Origin: Acidovorax sp. NO-1
GTDB taxonomy: Bacteria > Pseudomonadota > Gammaproteobacteria > Burkholderiales > Burkholderiaceae_C
DNA: 64,000 nucleotides
Assembly: GCF_000238595.1 (NCBI RefSeq)
Contig: NZ_AGTS01000077.1
Span: 1-64,000, forward strand
Direction: 5' to 3'
Shown: positions 29,641 to 41,653 of the stretch, in pieces
Position numbering within the stretch: the first letter of the stretch is position 1
How the letters are laid out: every line of letters begins with the position of its first letter
Translations under genes and position numbers: made by a program
The notes under the pieces: model-generated
Databases searched by the model: none
Seen by the model: the letters and a program-made list of their open reading frames with translations, nothing else
What the model was told of the DNA's origin: nothing

Positions 29641-30705
29641 TCAACGGGACGACGTGTCTTCCGCAACCGGAGGGGAGAACAGATCCCAACTGGCCATGAA
29701 AAGTGCTGCGATGACCGGGCCAATGACAAACCCGGTGAGTCCGAACAAGGCCATACCGCCCAGCGTGGAAATCAGCACCACGTAGTCGGGCATCTTGGTG
29801 TCCTTGCCCACCAGGATGGGGCGCAGTACGTTGTCGACCAGCCCGATCACGAAGATCCCGAAAGCAGTCAGCACCACGCCTTGCCATATGGCACCCGTGG
29901 CCAGAAAGTAGATGGCAACGGGTACCCAGATCAGTCCCGCGCCCACCGCGGGCAGAAGCGACAGGAACGCCATCAGTACGCCCCACAGTACGGGGCCCTG
30001 GATTCCGAGAAACCAGAACATCATTCCGCCCAGTGCGCCCTGGGAGGCCGCTACGACGATGTTGCCCTTGACAGTCGCACGGATCACGGTGGTGAATTTC
30101 CCCACCAGTTGCCGCTTGTGCGTCTCATCCAGCGGGGTGGCCTGCCGGATACGCAATGCCAATCGGGCACCATCGCGCAACAGGAAGAACAGCAGGTAGA
30201 GCATGATGCCGAAGCTGACGATGAACTGCAGCGTGTTCTGCCCAATGCTCAGCGCCTGCGTGGCAATAAACTGGCTGGCCTGTACGGCGAACGAAGACAG
30301 CTTTTGTTGAAGCTCACCGAGGCTGGTGAGTTCAAGACGGTCCATCAAGCTCGCAGCCCATGGCGGAAGGGCTGCGATGACCTGTTGCAGGTACAACCCG
30401 AAGTTGATCTGGCCGGAGCGAACCCGCTCATAGATCACCGTGGCTTCTTGAATCAGTGACACGGTGATGGCGGCCATCGGCAGGATCACTACCACGAGAC
30501 ACAGGCCCAGCGTGCACAGCGCAGCCAGCGTGGGGCGTCTGGGCATTCGGCGCAGCAGCTTGCGGTGCAGCGGCGCAAAAAGAACGGCCAAAATCACCCC
30601 CCAGAAAACCGCCCCATGAAACTGCCACAGGATTGCGCCAAATGCGATCGTGACAAGGATGAGCAGTAATAGGAAAGCTTTGTCCTGAAGGTTGTGATGC
30701 AGCAT
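29641..30705 (-). CDS. AI-2E family transporter (putative permease)
   Basis: 354 residues with about seven or eight membrane segments: LLLLILVTIAFGAILWQF and GAVFWGVILAVLFAPL at the N-terminus, then LCLVVVILPMAAITVSLI, a long extramembrane helical part, LQFIVSFGIMLYLLFFLLRDG, and WGVLMAFLSLLPAVGAGLIWVPVAIYFL further on. The PAVGAGLIWVP block is typical of the AI-2E (PF01594) family. Members export small molecules such as AI-2 or act as Na+/H+ antiporters; the substrate here is unknown. It converges with rpiA over a 93-base gap with no clear terminator. Confidence 0.9.
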   Translation of the reverse strand: MLHHNLQDKAFLLLLILVTIAFGAILWQFHGAVFWGVILAVLFAPLHRKLLRRMPRRPTLAALCTLGLCLVVVILPMAAITVSLIQEATVIYERVRSGQINFGLYLQQVIAALPPWAASLMDRLELTSLGELQQKLSSFAVQASQFIATQALSIGQNTLQFIVSFGIMLYLLFFLLRDGARLALRIRQATPLDETHKRQLVGKFTTVIRATVKGNIVVAASQGALGGMMFWFLGIQGPVLWGVLMAFLSLLPAVGAGLIWVPVAIYFLATGAIWQGVVLTAFGIFVIGLVDNVLRPILVGKDTKMPDYVVLISTLGGMALFGLTGFVIGPVIAALFMASWDLFSPPVAEDTSSR

Positions 30706-30945
30706 GGATAGGCAAAGGAGTGAGACCCCGGAATGTACGCGAGCCCGGACGCCGCACTGCTGTCAGGCGCTGCGACGGGGCTTCAGATGGAAGCTTCGGC
30801 GGGCCAATGGTGTTCGGTGGCACAATAGCGGCCGTACCAAGGCCCTTCCCCAGCCACAGTCGCATCCGCCAACCGGTTCAGCCGTGTCGCGGAAGGTTTC
30901 TCAACCAGCTAATGCTTTCCCAAGGAAAGCGGAGGTCAGCGGAAT

Positions 30946-33825
30946 ATGAGCGATACGACATCCGTCTATCAAGCCTACCAAGGCAACACTTACCTCTTCG
31001 GCGGCAATGCGCCCTATGTCGAAGAGATGTACGAGAACTATCTCGCCAATCCAGGCAGCGTGCCTGATACATGGCGTGAGTATTTTGATGCGCTGCAGCA
31101 TGTGCCTGCAGTCGACGGCAGCAATGCCAAGGACGTTCCGCACCTCCCGGTCATCAACGCTTTTGCCGAGCGCGCCAAGCAGGGCGGCACCAAGGTGGTC
31201 GTGGCCTCCGGGGCGGATTCGGAAATGGGCCGCAAGCGTACCGCCGTCCAGCAACTGATCGCCGCCTACCGCAACGTGGGCCAGCGCTGGGCGGATCTTG
31301 ACCCCCTCAAGCGCACCGAGCGCCCCGCGATTCCCGAGCTGGAACCGTCTTTCTACGGCTTCAACGATGCTGACCAGGAAGTCGTGTTCAACACCAGCAA
31401 CACGTTCTTCGGCAAGGAATCGATGACGCTGCGCGAGTTGATCAACGCGCTGCGCGAGACCTACTGCGGCTCCATCGGTGCCGAATACATGTACGCCACG
31501 GACCAGAATCAGAAGCGCTGGTGGCAGGAGAAGCTCGAGACGATCCGCAGCAAGCCCAGCTTTGGCCCTGAGAAGAAGAAGCAGATCCTTGACCGCCTGA
31601 CGGCGGCGGAAGGGCTGGAGCGCTTCCTGCACACCAAGTACGTGGGTCAAAAGCGGTTTTCGCTGGAAGGTGGTGAGAGCTTCATTGCCGCGATGGATGA
31701 GCTCATCCAGTCTGCGGGCGCCAAGGGCGTGCAGGAGATCGTGATCGGCATGGCCCACCGCGGTCGCCTGAATGTGCTGGTCAACTCGCTGGGCAAGATG
31801 CCCAAGGATCTGTTCGCAGAGTTCGACCACACAGCGCCTGAAGACCTGCCTGCCGGTGACGTGAAGTACCACCAGGGTTTCAGCTCGGACGTGACCACCC
31901 CCGGCGGCCCGGTGCACCTGTCGCTCGCGTTCAACCCGTCTCACCTTGAAATCGTGAACCCCGTGGTGGAAGGTTCGGTGCGCGCGCGCATGGACCGTCG
32001 TGCCGACCCCTTGGGTCAACAGGTGCTGCCTGTGCTGGTGCATGGCGATGCTGCCTTTGCGGGCCAGGGCGTGAACCAGGAAACCCTGGCGCTGGCGCAG
32101 ACCCGTGGTTACTCCACGGGTGGCACGGTGCACATCATCATCAACAACCAGATCGGCTTCACCACTTCTGATCCGCGCGATGCGCGTTCCACGTTGTACT
32201 GCACCGACATTGTCAAGATGATCGAGTCGCCAGTCTTGCACGTGAATGGCGATGACCCGGAAGCCGTGGTGCTGGCCACCCAGCTGGCACTGGAGTTCCG
32301 CATGGAGTTCCGCAAGGATGTGGTGGTGGACATCATCTGCTTCCGCAAGCTGGGCCATAACGAACAGGACACGCCGGCACTCACGCAGCCGCTGATGTAC
32401 AAGAAGATCGGCCAGCACCCCGGCACGCGCAAGCTGTATGCCGACAAGCTGGCAACTCAGGGCCTGGGCGAATCGCTGGGCGACGACATGGTCAAGGCGT
32501 ACCGCGCTGCGATGGACGCGGGCAAGCACACGGTCGACCCCGTGCTCACCAACTTCAAGAGCAAGTACGCCGTGGACTGGAGCCCCTTCCTCGGCAAGAA
32601 GTGGACCGACGCGGGTGACACCGCCATTCCTCTGGCCGAGTGGAAGCGCCTGGCCGAGAAGATCACCACCATTCCCGAGAGCGTGACCCCCCACCAGCTC
32701 GTTAAGAAGGTGTACGACGACCGCGCGGCCATGGGCCGTGGCGAAATTCCTGTGGACTGGGGCATGGGCGAGCACATGGCGTTTGCCTCACTGGTGGCCA
32801 GCGGTTACCCGGTGCGCCTGTCGGGCGAGGACTGCGGTCGTGGCACCTTCACGCACCGTCATTCCGTCATCCACGATCAAAAGCGTGAAAAGTGGGACAC
32901 CGGCACCTATGTGCCCCTGCAAAACGTGGCCGAAAATCAGGCACCGTTTGTGGTTATCGATTCCATCCTTTCGGAAGAAGCGGTGCTGGGCTTTGAATAC
33001 GGCTACGCGTCCAACGACCCGAACACACTGGTGATCTGGGAAGCGCAATTCGGCGACTTTGCCAACGGCGCGCAGGTGGTGATCGACCAGTTCATCGCCT
33101 CTGGCGAAGTCAAGTGGGGCCGTGTGAACGGCATCACGCTGATGCTGCCGCACGGCTATGAAGGCCAGGGCCCAGAGCACAGCTCGGCGCGCCTGGAGCG
33201 CTTCATGCAGCTGGCGGCTGACGCCAACATGCAGATCGTGCAGCCAACCACGGCCAGCCAGATCTTCCATGTGCTGCGCCGCCAGATGGTGCGCGACCTG
33301 CGCAAGCCGCTGATCATCATGACGCCCAAGTCGCTGCTGCGTAACAAGGACGCCACGTCGCCGTTGTCCGAGTTCACCAAGGGCAGCTTCCAGACGGTGA
33401 TTCCGGAGCAGGATGAGTCGATCGCCAAGAAAGCCGCCAAGGTCAAGCGGGTGATTGCCTGCTCCGGCAAGGTCTACTACGACCTGGTGAAAAAGCGTAC
33501 GGAAAAAGAAGCCGATGACGTTGTGATCCTGCGCGTCGAGCAGCTGTACCCGTTCCCGCACAAGGCGTTTGCCGCAGAGCTCAAGAAGTACCCCAACGCT
33601 ACCGATGTGGTCTGGTGCCAGGACGAGCCACAGAACCAGGGTGCGTGGTTCTTCGTGCAGCACTACATCCACGAGAACATGCTGGATGGTCAGAAGCTCG
33701 GCTACGCCGGCCGTGCCGCCTCGGCGTCGCCCGCGGTGGGCTATGCCCACCTGCACCAGGAGCAGCAAAAGGCGCTGGTGGATGCCGCATTCTCCAAGCT
33801 CAAGGGTTTTGTCCTGACCAAGTAA
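30946..33825 (+). CDS. sucA: 2-oxoglutarate dehydrogenase E1 component
   Basis: 959 residues. Thiamine diphosphate enzyme that decarboxylates 2-oxoglutarate in the TCA cycle and transfers the succinyl group to the E2 lipoyl arm. The N-terminal E2-binding segment is [25 protein letters not shown]. ThDP site: [30 protein letters not shown] and [12 protein letters not shown]; acceptor region [12 protein letters not shown] and [21 protein letters not shown] strong ribosome site (ggagg) precedes the ATG. It heads sucA-odhB-lpdA. Confidence 0.97.
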   Translation: MSDTTSVYQAYQGNTYLFGGNAPYVEEMYENYLANPGSVPDTWREYFDALQHVPAVDGSNAKDVPHLPVINAFAERAKQGGTKVVVASGADSEMGRKRTAVQQLIAAYRNVGQRWADLDPLKRTERPAIPELEPSFYGFNDADQEVVFNTSNTFFGKESMTLRELINALRETYCGSIGAEYMYATDQNQKRWWQEKLETIRSKPSFGPEKKKQILDRLTAAEGLERFLHTKYVGQKRFSLEGGESFIAAMDELIQSAGAKGVQEIVIGMAHRGRLNVLVNSLGKMPKDLFAEFDHTAPEDLPAGDVKYHQGFSSDVTTPGGPVHLSLAFNPSHLEIVNPVVEGSVRARMDRRADPLGQQVLPVLVHGDAAFAGQGVNQETLALAQTRGYSTGGTVHIIINNQIGFTTSDPRDARSTLYCTDIVKMIESPVLHVNGDDPEAVVLATQLALEFRMEFRKDVVVDIICFRKLGHNEQDTPALTQPLMYKKIGQHPGTRKLYADKLATQGLGESLGDDMVKAYRAAMDAGKHTVDPVLTNFKSKYAVDWSPFLGKKWTDAGDTAIPLAEWKRLAEKITTIPESVTPHQLVKKVYDDRAAMGRGEIPVDWGMGEHMAFASLVASGYPVRLSGEDCGRGTFTHRHSVIHDQKREKWDTGTYVPLQNVAENQAPFVVIDSILSEEAVLGFEYGYASNDPNTLVIWEAQFGDFANGAQVVIDQFIASGEVKWGRVNGITLMLPHGYEGQGPEHSSARLERFMQLAADANMQIVQPTTASQIFHVLRRQMVRDLRKPLIIMTPKSLLRNKDATSPLSEFTKGSFQTVIPEQDESIAKKAAKVKRVIACSGKVYYDLVKKRTEKEADDVVILRVEQLYPFPHKAFAAELKKYPNATDVVWCQDEPQNQGAWFFVQHYIHENMLDGQKLGYAGRAASASPAVGYAHLHQEQQKALVDAAFSKLKGFVLTK

Positions 33826-33877
33826 GGCCAGCAACACCTACCGAACACAGAACAGAACCCTACTGAAAGAATTCAAA

Positions 33878-35143
33878 ATGGCTATCGTAGAAGTCAAAGT
33901 CCCCCAGCTGTCTGAATCCGTGGCAGAAGCCACCATGCTGACCTGGAAAAAGAAGGCCGGCGAGGCCGTGGCCGTGGACGAGATCCTCATCGAGATCGAA
34001 ACCGACAAGGTCGTGCTCGAAGTGCCCGCGCCCTCCGCAGGGGTGCTGGCGGAGATCATCCAGGGCGACGGCGCCACCGTGGTGGCCGAGCAGCTCATCG
34101 CCAAGATTGACACCGAAGGCAAGGCCGGTGCAGCCGCGCCTGCCCCTGCCGCATCTGCGCCGGCACCCGCCGCAGCCGCCCCAACGGCAGCCCCCGCCGC
34201 CGCTGGCGGCTCCAAGGGAGATGTCGCCATGCCTGCCGCTGCGAAGCTTCTGGCGGAGAACAACCTGTCAGCATCCGCGGTGGCTGGTACCGGCAAGGAC
34301 GGCCGCGTGACCAAGGGCGATGTGCTGGCTGCCGTGGCCGGTGGCGCCAAGGCCGCAGTCGCCCCCAGCGTGATCCCCACCGGCGTCCCCACCAAGGCAC
34401 TGCCGCAGGTGTCGGCACCTGCCGCGAAGGAAGACCTGGGCGACCGCCCCGAGCAGCGCGTGCCCATGAGCCGCCTGCGCGCCCGCGTGGCCGAGCGCCT
34501 GCTGCAGTCGCAATCGACCAACGCCATCCTGACCACGTTCAACGAAGTGAACATGGCGCCGGTGATGGAGATGCGCAAGAAGTTCCAGGACACCTTCACC
34601 AAGGAACATGGCGTGAAGATCGGCTTCATGAGCTTCTTTGTGAAGGCTGCTGTGCACGCCTTGAAGAAGTTCCCTGTGCTGAATGCTTCGGTGGATGGCA
34701 ACGACATCGTCTACCACGGCTACTTCGACATCGGTATTGCCGTGGGCTCGCCCCGTGGCCTCGTGGTGCCCATCCTGCGCAACGCAGACCAGATGAGCTT
34801 TGCCGACATCGAAAAGAAGATTGCTGAATTCGGCAAGAAGGCCGCAGAAGGCAAGCTGGGCATTGAAGAAATGACCGGCGGCACGTTCTCGATTTCCAAC
34901 GGTGGCACCTTTGGCTCGATGATGTCCACCCCCATCATCAACCCGCCCCAGTCGGCCATCCTGGGCGTGCACGCCACGAAGGACCGCGCTGTGGTGGAAA
35001 ACGGCCAGATCGTTGTCCGCCCGATGAACTACCTGGCGATGTCCTACGACCACCGCATCATCGACGGCCGCGAAGCCGTGCTGGGCCTGGTGGCCATGAA
35101 GGACGCGCTGGAAGACCCATCGCGCCTGCTGTTCGATATTTGA
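33878..35143 (+). CDS. odhB: Dihydrolipoyllysine-residue succinyltransferase (E2 of 2-oxoglutarate dehydrogenase)
   Basis: 421 residues, also called sucB. One lipoyl domain at residues 1-76 with lipoylated K44 in [12 protein letters not shown]; an Ala/Pro-rich flexible linker; a peripheral subunit-binding domain ([32 protein letters not shown]); then the acyltransferase domain with catalytic His and Asp in [13 protein letters not shown] near the C-terminus. It forms the core that carries succinyl groups between E1, CoA and E3. 52 bases after sucA. A hairpin with weak T-tract follows it. Confidence 0.97.
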   Translation: MAIVEVKVPQLSESVAEATMLTWKKKAGEAVAVDEILIEIETDKVVLEVPAPSAGVLAEIIQGDGATVVAEQLIAKIDTEGKAGAAAPAPAASAPAPAAAAPTAAPAAAGGSKGDVAMPAAAKLLAENNLSASAVAGTGKDGRVTKGDVLAAVAGGAKAAVAPSVIPTGVPTKALPQVSAPAAKEDLGDRPEQRVPMSRLRARVAERLLQSQSTNAILTTFNEVNMAPVMEMRKKFQDTFTKEHGVKIGFMSFFVKAAVHALKKFPVLNASVDGNDIVYHGYFDIGIAVGSPRGLVVPILRNADQMSFADIEKKIAEFGKKAAEGKLGIEEMTGGTFSISNGGTFGSMMSTPIINPPQSAILGVHATKDRAVVENGQIVVRPMNYLAMSYDHRIIDGREAVLGLVAMKDALEDPSRLLFDI

Positions 35144-35164
35144 GCGCCGAGCGCTGAAAGCATC

Positions 35165-35215
35165 GACCCACCCATGTGGCCTGGCCTGTGCTGGAGCCCG
35201 TCGGTGGGTCTTTCT
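35165..35215 (+). terminator. Possible terminator/attenuator between odhB and lpdA
   Basis: gacccacc pairs with ggtgggtc around a loop of 30 bases, followed by tttct. The long loop and short T-tract suggest a partial terminator at most. Confidence 0.45.
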
Positions 35216-35240
35216 CCAACTGATCGAGTGAGATTTCCCC

Positions 35241-36668
<1,428 letters not shown>

Positions 36669-36732
36669 TTTTTGAATAAAATCAGGCTCTAGCGCTTACG
36701 GGGTAAGCGCTAGCAGCTATAAAACTCATAGC
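36669..36732 (-). repeat. Palindromic repeat family A, copy 6
   Basis: aggctctagcgcttacgggg then taagcgctagcagctataaa: here the palindrome CTAGCGCTTA...TAAGCGCTAG is perfect over 10 bases per arm. It fills the space between lpdA and zapE and could end the sucA operon transcript or shape the zapE leader. Confidence 0.85.
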
Positions 36733-36749
36733 TTCAGGGTATCGAATTC

Positions 36750-37847
36750 GTGACTGTCAAACAGGCTTACCTGGCTGAGCTGGCCGCCAAGGGCTACCAA
36801 AGTGATCCTGCGCAGCTGCGCGCGGTCGATGCGCTGCAGCGCTGCGCTGACGACTGGGCGGCCTACAAGGCGCGACGGTCCAATGCGCTCAAGAAGCTGA
36901 TCAACCGGCCTGACGTGCCGCGCGGCGTGTACATGTATGGTGGGGTGGGGCGGGGCAAGAGCTTCCTCATGGAATGCTTTTTTGATGCCGTGCCCCTCAA
37001 GCGCAAGGTCCGTCTGCACTTTCACGAGTTCATGCGCGAAGTACACCGCGAACTCGCCGGCCTGCAGGGTACGGTGGACCCGCTGGATGTGCTGGGTGCG
37101 CGCATCGCCAAGCGCTACAAACTCATCTGCTTTGACGAGTTCCACGTGGCGGACATCACCGATGCCATGATCCTGCACCGCTTGCTGGCAGCACTGTTTC
37201 ACAACGGCGTGGGGTTTGTGACCACGTCGAATTTCAAGCCTGATGACCTGTACCCCGACGGTCTGCACCGCGACCGGATCCTTCCCGCCATCGCGCTGTT
37301 GAATGAGCGGCTCGAGGTGGTGAACGTGGACAACGGAGTGGACTATCGCCGGCGCACCCTGGAACAGGTGAAGCTGTACCACACCCCGCTGGGGCCGCAG
37401 GCCGATGCGGAGATGAACACGGCGTTTGACCAGCTGGCGGAAGTGCATGACGAGGACCCGGTGCTGCACATCGAGGCCCGAGAGATCCGCGCCCGCCGCA
37501 AGGCGGGGGGGGTTGTCTGGTTTGATTTCCGAACGCTGTGCGGCGGCCCGCGCTCGCAAAACGACTACCTCGAAATCGCGACGCAATTTCATACGGTGCT
37601 GCTGTCGGATGTGCCGTACATGCCGGTCAGCATGGCATCGCCTGCGCGGCGGTTTACCTGGCTGATCGACGTCTTGTACGACCGGCGCGTCAAGCTCATT
37701 CTGTCTGCTGCGGTCCCGCCTGAGCAGTTGTACACCGAAGGCCCTCTGGCCCATGAGTTTCCCCGCACGGTATCGCGGCTCAACGAGATGCAGTCCAAAG
37801 AGTTTCTGGCCCTGGAGCGCCGCACCGTGGATACGGGGCTGACATGA
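36750..37847 (+). CDS. zapE: Cell division protein ZapE (AFG1-like ATPase)
   Basis: 365 residues. P-loop ATPase: Walker A YGGVGRGKS at residues 63-71, Walker B LICFDEFHV, sensor VTTSNFKPDDLYPDGLHRDRILPAI, and the AFG1-specific HFHEFM and HHTPLGP-like regions. In E. coli ZapE associates with the Z-ring under stress and is needed for growth at high temperature. The start is a GTG at 36750. Located after the 2-oxoglutarate dehydrogenase genes, with a repeat between. Its stop overlaps the next gene by 4 bases (ATGA). Confidence 0.93.
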   Translation: MTVKQAYLAELAAKGYQSDPAQLRAVDALQRCADDWAAYKARRSNALKKLINRPDVPRGVYMYGGVGRGKSFLMECFFDAVPLKRKVRLHFHEFMREVHRELAGLQGTVDPLDVLGARIAKRYKLICFDEFHVADITDAMILHRLLAALFHNGVGFVTTSNFKPDDLYPDGLHRDRILPAIALLNERLEVVNVDNGVDYRRRTLEQVKLYHTPLGPQADAEMNTAFDQLAEVHDEDPVLHIEAREIRARRKAGGVVWFDFRTLCGGPRSQNDYLEIATQFHTVLLSDVPYMPVSMASPARRFTWLIDVLYDRRVKLILSAAVPPEQLYTEGPLAHEFPRTVSRLNEMQSKEFLALERRTVDTGLT

Positions 37848-38539
37848 GCGGCACGCGGTGGTTTGGCCCAGTTTTGGCGCTGGTGGCCGGTTGGGGCTTT
37901 GCTGTGGCGGCCATCGCGCAGCCTTCGCTTGGGTCTGAAGGTGTAGCCGGCCAGCAGCACGCGCCCCTAACGGCAGCGCGCGAGGCAGAACACGACCGCG
38001 TCCGCCAAGAGCGGGAGGTTCTCAACGCCCGGCGTCAACGCGATGAATCCGTGTGCTATCGGCGGTTCATGGTGGAAGACTGCCTGCGGGGTGTGCGGGC
38101 ACAAGCGCGGGATGATGAGGCCCGTCTGCGCGTGCGGGAAATTGAACTCAACGACGCAGAGCGCAAGGAAAAGGCTGCGGCACGGTTGAAGAGCATTGAA
38201 GACAAGCAGCGTGCAGTGCCGCAAGGTGTGGGCACCCAGGGGCCTGTGTTGCGCCGGGCGTTGCCGGAGCCCAAGGCCGATAAGGGGCTGCGTGATTCGC
38301 AGGCGGCGCAGCGTGCTGAGCACCAGCGCAGCAAGCTCCAGCAGCGATCCCGGGAGCAGGCTGCGCGGGAGAGAGCTGAATCTGAACGCGCGGCCCGCGC
38401 GCGGGTGCGCCATGCGCAGCGGCTTGAGGCAGCGCAGCAACGCCGTGAGCGCGTGGCTCAGTCAGAGGCAGAGGCTGCCTTGCAGGGTCGCAAGCGGCCA
38501 GCGCCGCTGCCCGCGGGGTCGGCCGTCGTCAGCCCTTGA
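37844..38539 (+). CDS. Secreted, Arg-rich coiled-coil hypothetical protein
   Basis: 231 residues. An N-terminal signal peptide (WFGPVLALVAGWGFAVAAIAQ) is followed by a highly charged helical protein rich in Arg, Glu, Gln and Ala. A Cys pair occurs in ESVCYRRFMVEDCLRGVRAQAR, a motif I recall from other burkholderiales proteins of unknown role and possibly a periplasmic disulfide. It ends in a Pro-rich stretch. Translationally coupled to zapE (ATGA overlap). The function is unknown. Confidence 0.75.
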   Translation: MSGTRWFGPVLALVAGWGFAVAAIAQPSLGSEGVAGQQHAPLTAAREAEHDRVRQEREVLNARRQRDESVCYRRFMVEDCLRGVRAQARDDEARLRVREIELNDAERKEKAAARLKSIEDKQRAVPQGVGTQGPVLRRALPEPKADKGLRDSQAAQRAEHQRSKLQQRSREQAARERAESERAARARVRHAQRLEAAQQRRERVAQSEAEAALQGRKRPAPLPAGSAVVSP

Positions 38540-38618
38540 GCATCAACCGGACAGCGTAGGGCGTATCCGCTTGAAGAGGTAGTGAGCACCAGAGCCCCGG
38601 CGGGAGGCCCGAGCTTGA

Positions 38619-39425
38619 TCAGGGCTTCGCGGCGTCTACCGGTGCCAGGCGAGCGACTTTTTTCTCTTCCACCAGCGCCTCTATCTTCACGATGACCAGG
38701 GAGAGGTTGTCCCCACCGCCGCGTGCGCGCGAGCGGGCTTTTTCAATGAGGAACTCGGTGGCTTCCCGCGGGGAAAGGGAGTCCACCACCGAGCCGAGTT
38801 CGGTGGGCGAAAAGTAGTGCCAGACGCCATCGCTGCACGCCATGAGCACATCGCCAGGTTGCAGTTGCGGGATGATGTGGGTGGTGATGGGTGGATCGCT
38901 TTCAGTGCCCAGGCAACCCACGAGGATGTTGGAGTGCGGGTGGTTGTTGGCCTCTGCCTCCGTCAGCTCTCCCCGGTCCACAAGCGCCTGAACATAGGAG
39001 TGATCGCTGGTACGGAACACCATGCGCGCACCCTGAAAGTGGTAGATGCGCGAGTCGCCGGCATGCACCCAGTGGCAGTCGCCACGCGGGTTGATGAGGA
39101 AGGCCGCAATGGTGCTGTGGGGTTCCTGCTCGGCCGAAATGGCGGTGAGCCGGATCACGATATGGGCCTCTTCCACCATGCTCTTGAGCATGGCAACCGG
39201 GTCATCTGTGTCTGGCGAGTAGCGCTCGAAGAGCTGGCGTGCGGTCATCATGACCTGATCCGACGCCTTGCGCCCGCCGCTGCGTCCGCCCATGCCATCG
39301 GCAATGACGCCCAGCACGCAGCCGTTGTGCCGTTCGTGGGAGATCAAGGTCACCTGATCTTGCTGGTACTCCCGGTCACCCTTGTGGATGCCGGTGGACG
39401 CGATGAGGCGAAACGCTTTGGTCAT
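38619..39425 (-). CDS. PP2C-type Ser/Thr protein phosphatase
   Basis: 268 residues of the PPM/PP2C fold. Metal-binding motifs in order: GDREYQQDQ, ADGMGG (D43), HAGDSRIYHF, CSDGVWHYF and ARGGGDNLSLV. No membrane segment, so cytosolic. Such stand-alone bacterial phosphatases reverse Hanks-type kinase phosphorylation or act in type VI secretion control. A Hanks-type kinase gene lies at 56.6-57.9 kb but is not adjacent. Divergent from the dinG-type gene. Confidence 0.92.
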   Translation of the reverse strand: MTKAFRLIASTGIHKGDREYQQDQVTLISHERHNGCVLGVIADGMGGRSGGRKASDQVMMTARQLFERYSPDTDDPVAMLKSMVEEAHIVIRLTAISAEQEPHSTIAAFLINPRGDCHWVHAGDSRIYHFQGARMVFRTSDHSYVQALVDRGELTEAEANNHPHSNILVGCLGTESDPPITTHIIPQLQPGDVLMACSDGVWHYFSPTELGSVVDSLSPREATEFLIEKARSRARGGGDNLSLVIVKIEALVEEKKVARLAPVDAAKP

Positions 39426-39604
39426 GCTGGTGATTGTGGGGGCGCTTGTGCAGGAGAGCTTCGCGCAAAGGGAACCAAACGCGTATTATCCGCCCGCCTG
39501 TGGCATTTTTGCCATCCTGCAGCACTTGCCTTGAACCTCCACCCGCCGAACCCGACTCTTTCGCAGCTTCCTGTGCAGCGCGCCTGCCACACTGCGCGCG
39601 CGTG

Positions 39605-41653
39605 ATGGACCTGTCGGCAATGGTTCAGGAGGTCTTTGCCCCAGGCGGCGTTCTGGCGCGCGCCGACGTGCACTTTCAGCCCCGGCAGGGCCAGACGCAA
39701 ATGGCGCTGGCCGTGGCCGAAACCGTGGAAAAGGGCGGGGCGCTGGTGGTGGAGGCGGGAACCGGCGTGGGCAAGACCTTTGCCTACCTCGTTCCTGCCC
39801 TGTTGAGCGGTGAGCGGGTGCTCTTGTCTACCGCCACAAAGGCGTTGCAAGACCAGCTGTTTTCACGTGACCTGCCGCAGGTGGCTCAGACGCTCGGTCT
39901 GCCCGTGCGCATGGCGCTTCTGAAGGGCCGTGCGAGCTATCTGTGCCTGTACCGGATGGAGCAGGCTCGCCACGACGTATCAGGCAGCGGGCCGGGTGTT
40001 GCACGCGTGTTGGCCAGGGTCGAACGCTGGTCGCAGGGCACCCGCTCGGGAGACCTCGCCGAGCTGACGGGACTGGATGAACGGTCGCCGGTGGTGCCGT
40101 TGATCACATCCACGCGTGAGAACTGCCTCGGTTCGCTGTGCCCACGGTTTCGGGAATGCCATGTCCATCTGGCAAGGCGGGAGGCCTTGGCTGCGGACAT
40201 TGTTGTCATCAACCACCACCTCTTTTTTGCCGATGTAGCGGTCCGCGAGTCGGGTATGGCCGAGCTCTTGCCGACCGTGCGTGTCGTGGTGTTTGACGAA
40301 GCGCACCAGATCAACGAGACCGGCGTGCAGTTTCTGGGGCTCTCACTGTCCACGGGTCAACTGATCGATTTTGGCAAGGACCTGCTGGTGGCTGGGCTGC
40401 AGCATGCGCGGGGCTTCGCGGACTGGACGGGGCTGGCACACCGGCTGGACCAATCGGTCCGGGATCTGCGCCTGGCTGGAGGCACCCGCGCCATCGATAC
40501 AAGGCTGCGCTGGACGGGCGAAGCACCCGAGGGGTGTGCGCCGGACGCCTGGCAGGCGGCCCTGCGCGGCGTGGCACTGGCGTGCGCACAGGCGCAGGAG
40601 GCGCTCGACGCTGCCAGTGAAACTGCCATCGACTTTGTGCGCCTGTATGAACGCGGGGCCGAGTTGCTCGCGCGTCTGAGCCATTTTGCGGGGTCTGCAA
40701 AACTGGATGCCGTGCGATGGGCTGAGCTGGGTGCGCAATTGCGGCTGACAGAATCCCCGCTGGACATCGCCGAGGCCATGCGGGCACGGATTCTTGCGAG
40801 TCCCGCAGACCAGGTAGATGACGATGGTTGGCCCGGGGAGAGCGCGCCCGGGCCCGGCAGGGCATGGATTTTTACCTCGGCCACCCTGGGTGACGATGAC
40901 AAGCTGAGCTGGTTTACCGAGCGCGCAGGCTTGCAGGACGCGCGCATTCTGCGCGTTCCGAGCCCGTTTGATTACGCTTTGCAAGCAGCGCTGTATGTGC
41001 CAGGGCACCTGCCGTCCCCGTCTGATCCAGCGCACAGTGCAATGCTCGCGAGATGGGTCGCCCATTGGGCAGCGCAGCTGGGTGGCCGCACGCTGGTGCT
41101 GACGACCAGCCTGAAGGCCTTGCGCACGATTGGCGATGCACTGAAGGCGCAGTTTTCTGCGACGGGCGTGCTGGACGTGCTGGTGCAGGGAGAGTGGCCC
41201 AAGCGCGCGCTGATGGAGCGCTTTCGTGAAGGGGGTGATCACGGACAACGGGGCTGCGTGCTGGTGGCTTCGGCCACGTTCTGGGAGGGTTTTGACGTGC
41301 CGGGCGACGCCTTGCAGCTGGTGGTTATCGACAAGCTGCCTTTTCCGCCACCAGGAGATCCTCTCGTGGAGGCTCGCACGCAGCGCATCGAAAAAAATGG
41401 CGGTAAAGCATTCAGGTCGTACGCTTTGCCCGAAGCTGCGGTGGCGCTCAAGCAGGGCGCGGGAAGACTGATACGGCGTGAGACCGATCGTGGGCTGCTG
41501 GTGGTGGGAGACACCCGCCTGGTGACCATGGGCTATGGCAAGCGGCTACTCGGCGCGCTGCCGCCGATGCGGCGTCTGGAGTCAGAAGCTGAATTCGAAG
41601 CCGCTGTTCAGGCGCTCACCAGAACTTCCACCACGGATCAGACTTTTCCTTGA
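39605..41653 (+). CDS. DinG/YoaA-type ATP-dependent DNA helicase
   Basis: 682 residues of the XPD-like superfamily 2. Walker A EAGTGVGKTFAYLVP (residues 51-58 core), STATKALQDQL (Ia), the four Fe-S cluster cysteines in RASYLCLY, RENCLGSLCPRFRECHV, the DEAH box VVFDEAHQ, SATL in FTSATLGDDD, and C-terminal motifs ATFWEGFDVPGDALQLVVIDKLPFPPPGDP and QGAGRLIRRETDRG. It unwinds DNA 5'-3' in repair of replication-blocking damage. YoaA versus DinG cannot be settled here; size (636 for YoaA, 716 for DinG) is between. The ATG at 39605 starts the domain. Its last 38 bases overlap bamD on the other strand. Confidence 0.92.
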   Translation: MDLSAMVQEVFAPGGVLARADVHFQPRQGQTQMALAVAETVEKGGALVVEAGTGVGKTFAYLVPALLSGERVLLSTATKALQDQLFSRDLPQVAQTLGLPVRMALLKGRASYLCLYRMEQARHDVSGSGPGVARVLARVERWSQGTRSGDLAELTGLDERSPVVPLITSTRENCLGSLCPRFRECHVHLARREALAADIVVINHHLFFADVAVRESGMAELLPTVRVVVFDEAHQINETGVQFLGLSLSTGQLIDFGKDLLVAGLQHARGFADWTGLAHRLDQSVRDLRLAGGTRAIDTRLRWTGEAPEGCAPDAWQAALRGVALACAQAQEALDAASETAIDFVRLYERGAELLARLSHFAGSAKLDAVRWAELGAQLRLTESPLDIAEAMRARILASPADQVDDDGWPGESAPGPGRAWIFTSATLGDDDKLSWFTERAGLQDARILRVPSPFDYALQAALYVPGHLPSPSDPAHSAMLARWVAHWAAQLGGRTLVLTTSLKALRTIGDALKAQFSATGVLDVLVQGEWPKRALMERFREGGDHGQRGCVLVASATFWEGFDVPGDALQLVVIDKLPFPPPGDPLVEARTQRIEKNGGKAFRSYALPEAAVALKQGAGRLIRRETDRGLLVVGDTRLVTMGYGKRLLGALPPMRRLESEAEFEAAVQALTRTSTTDQTFP

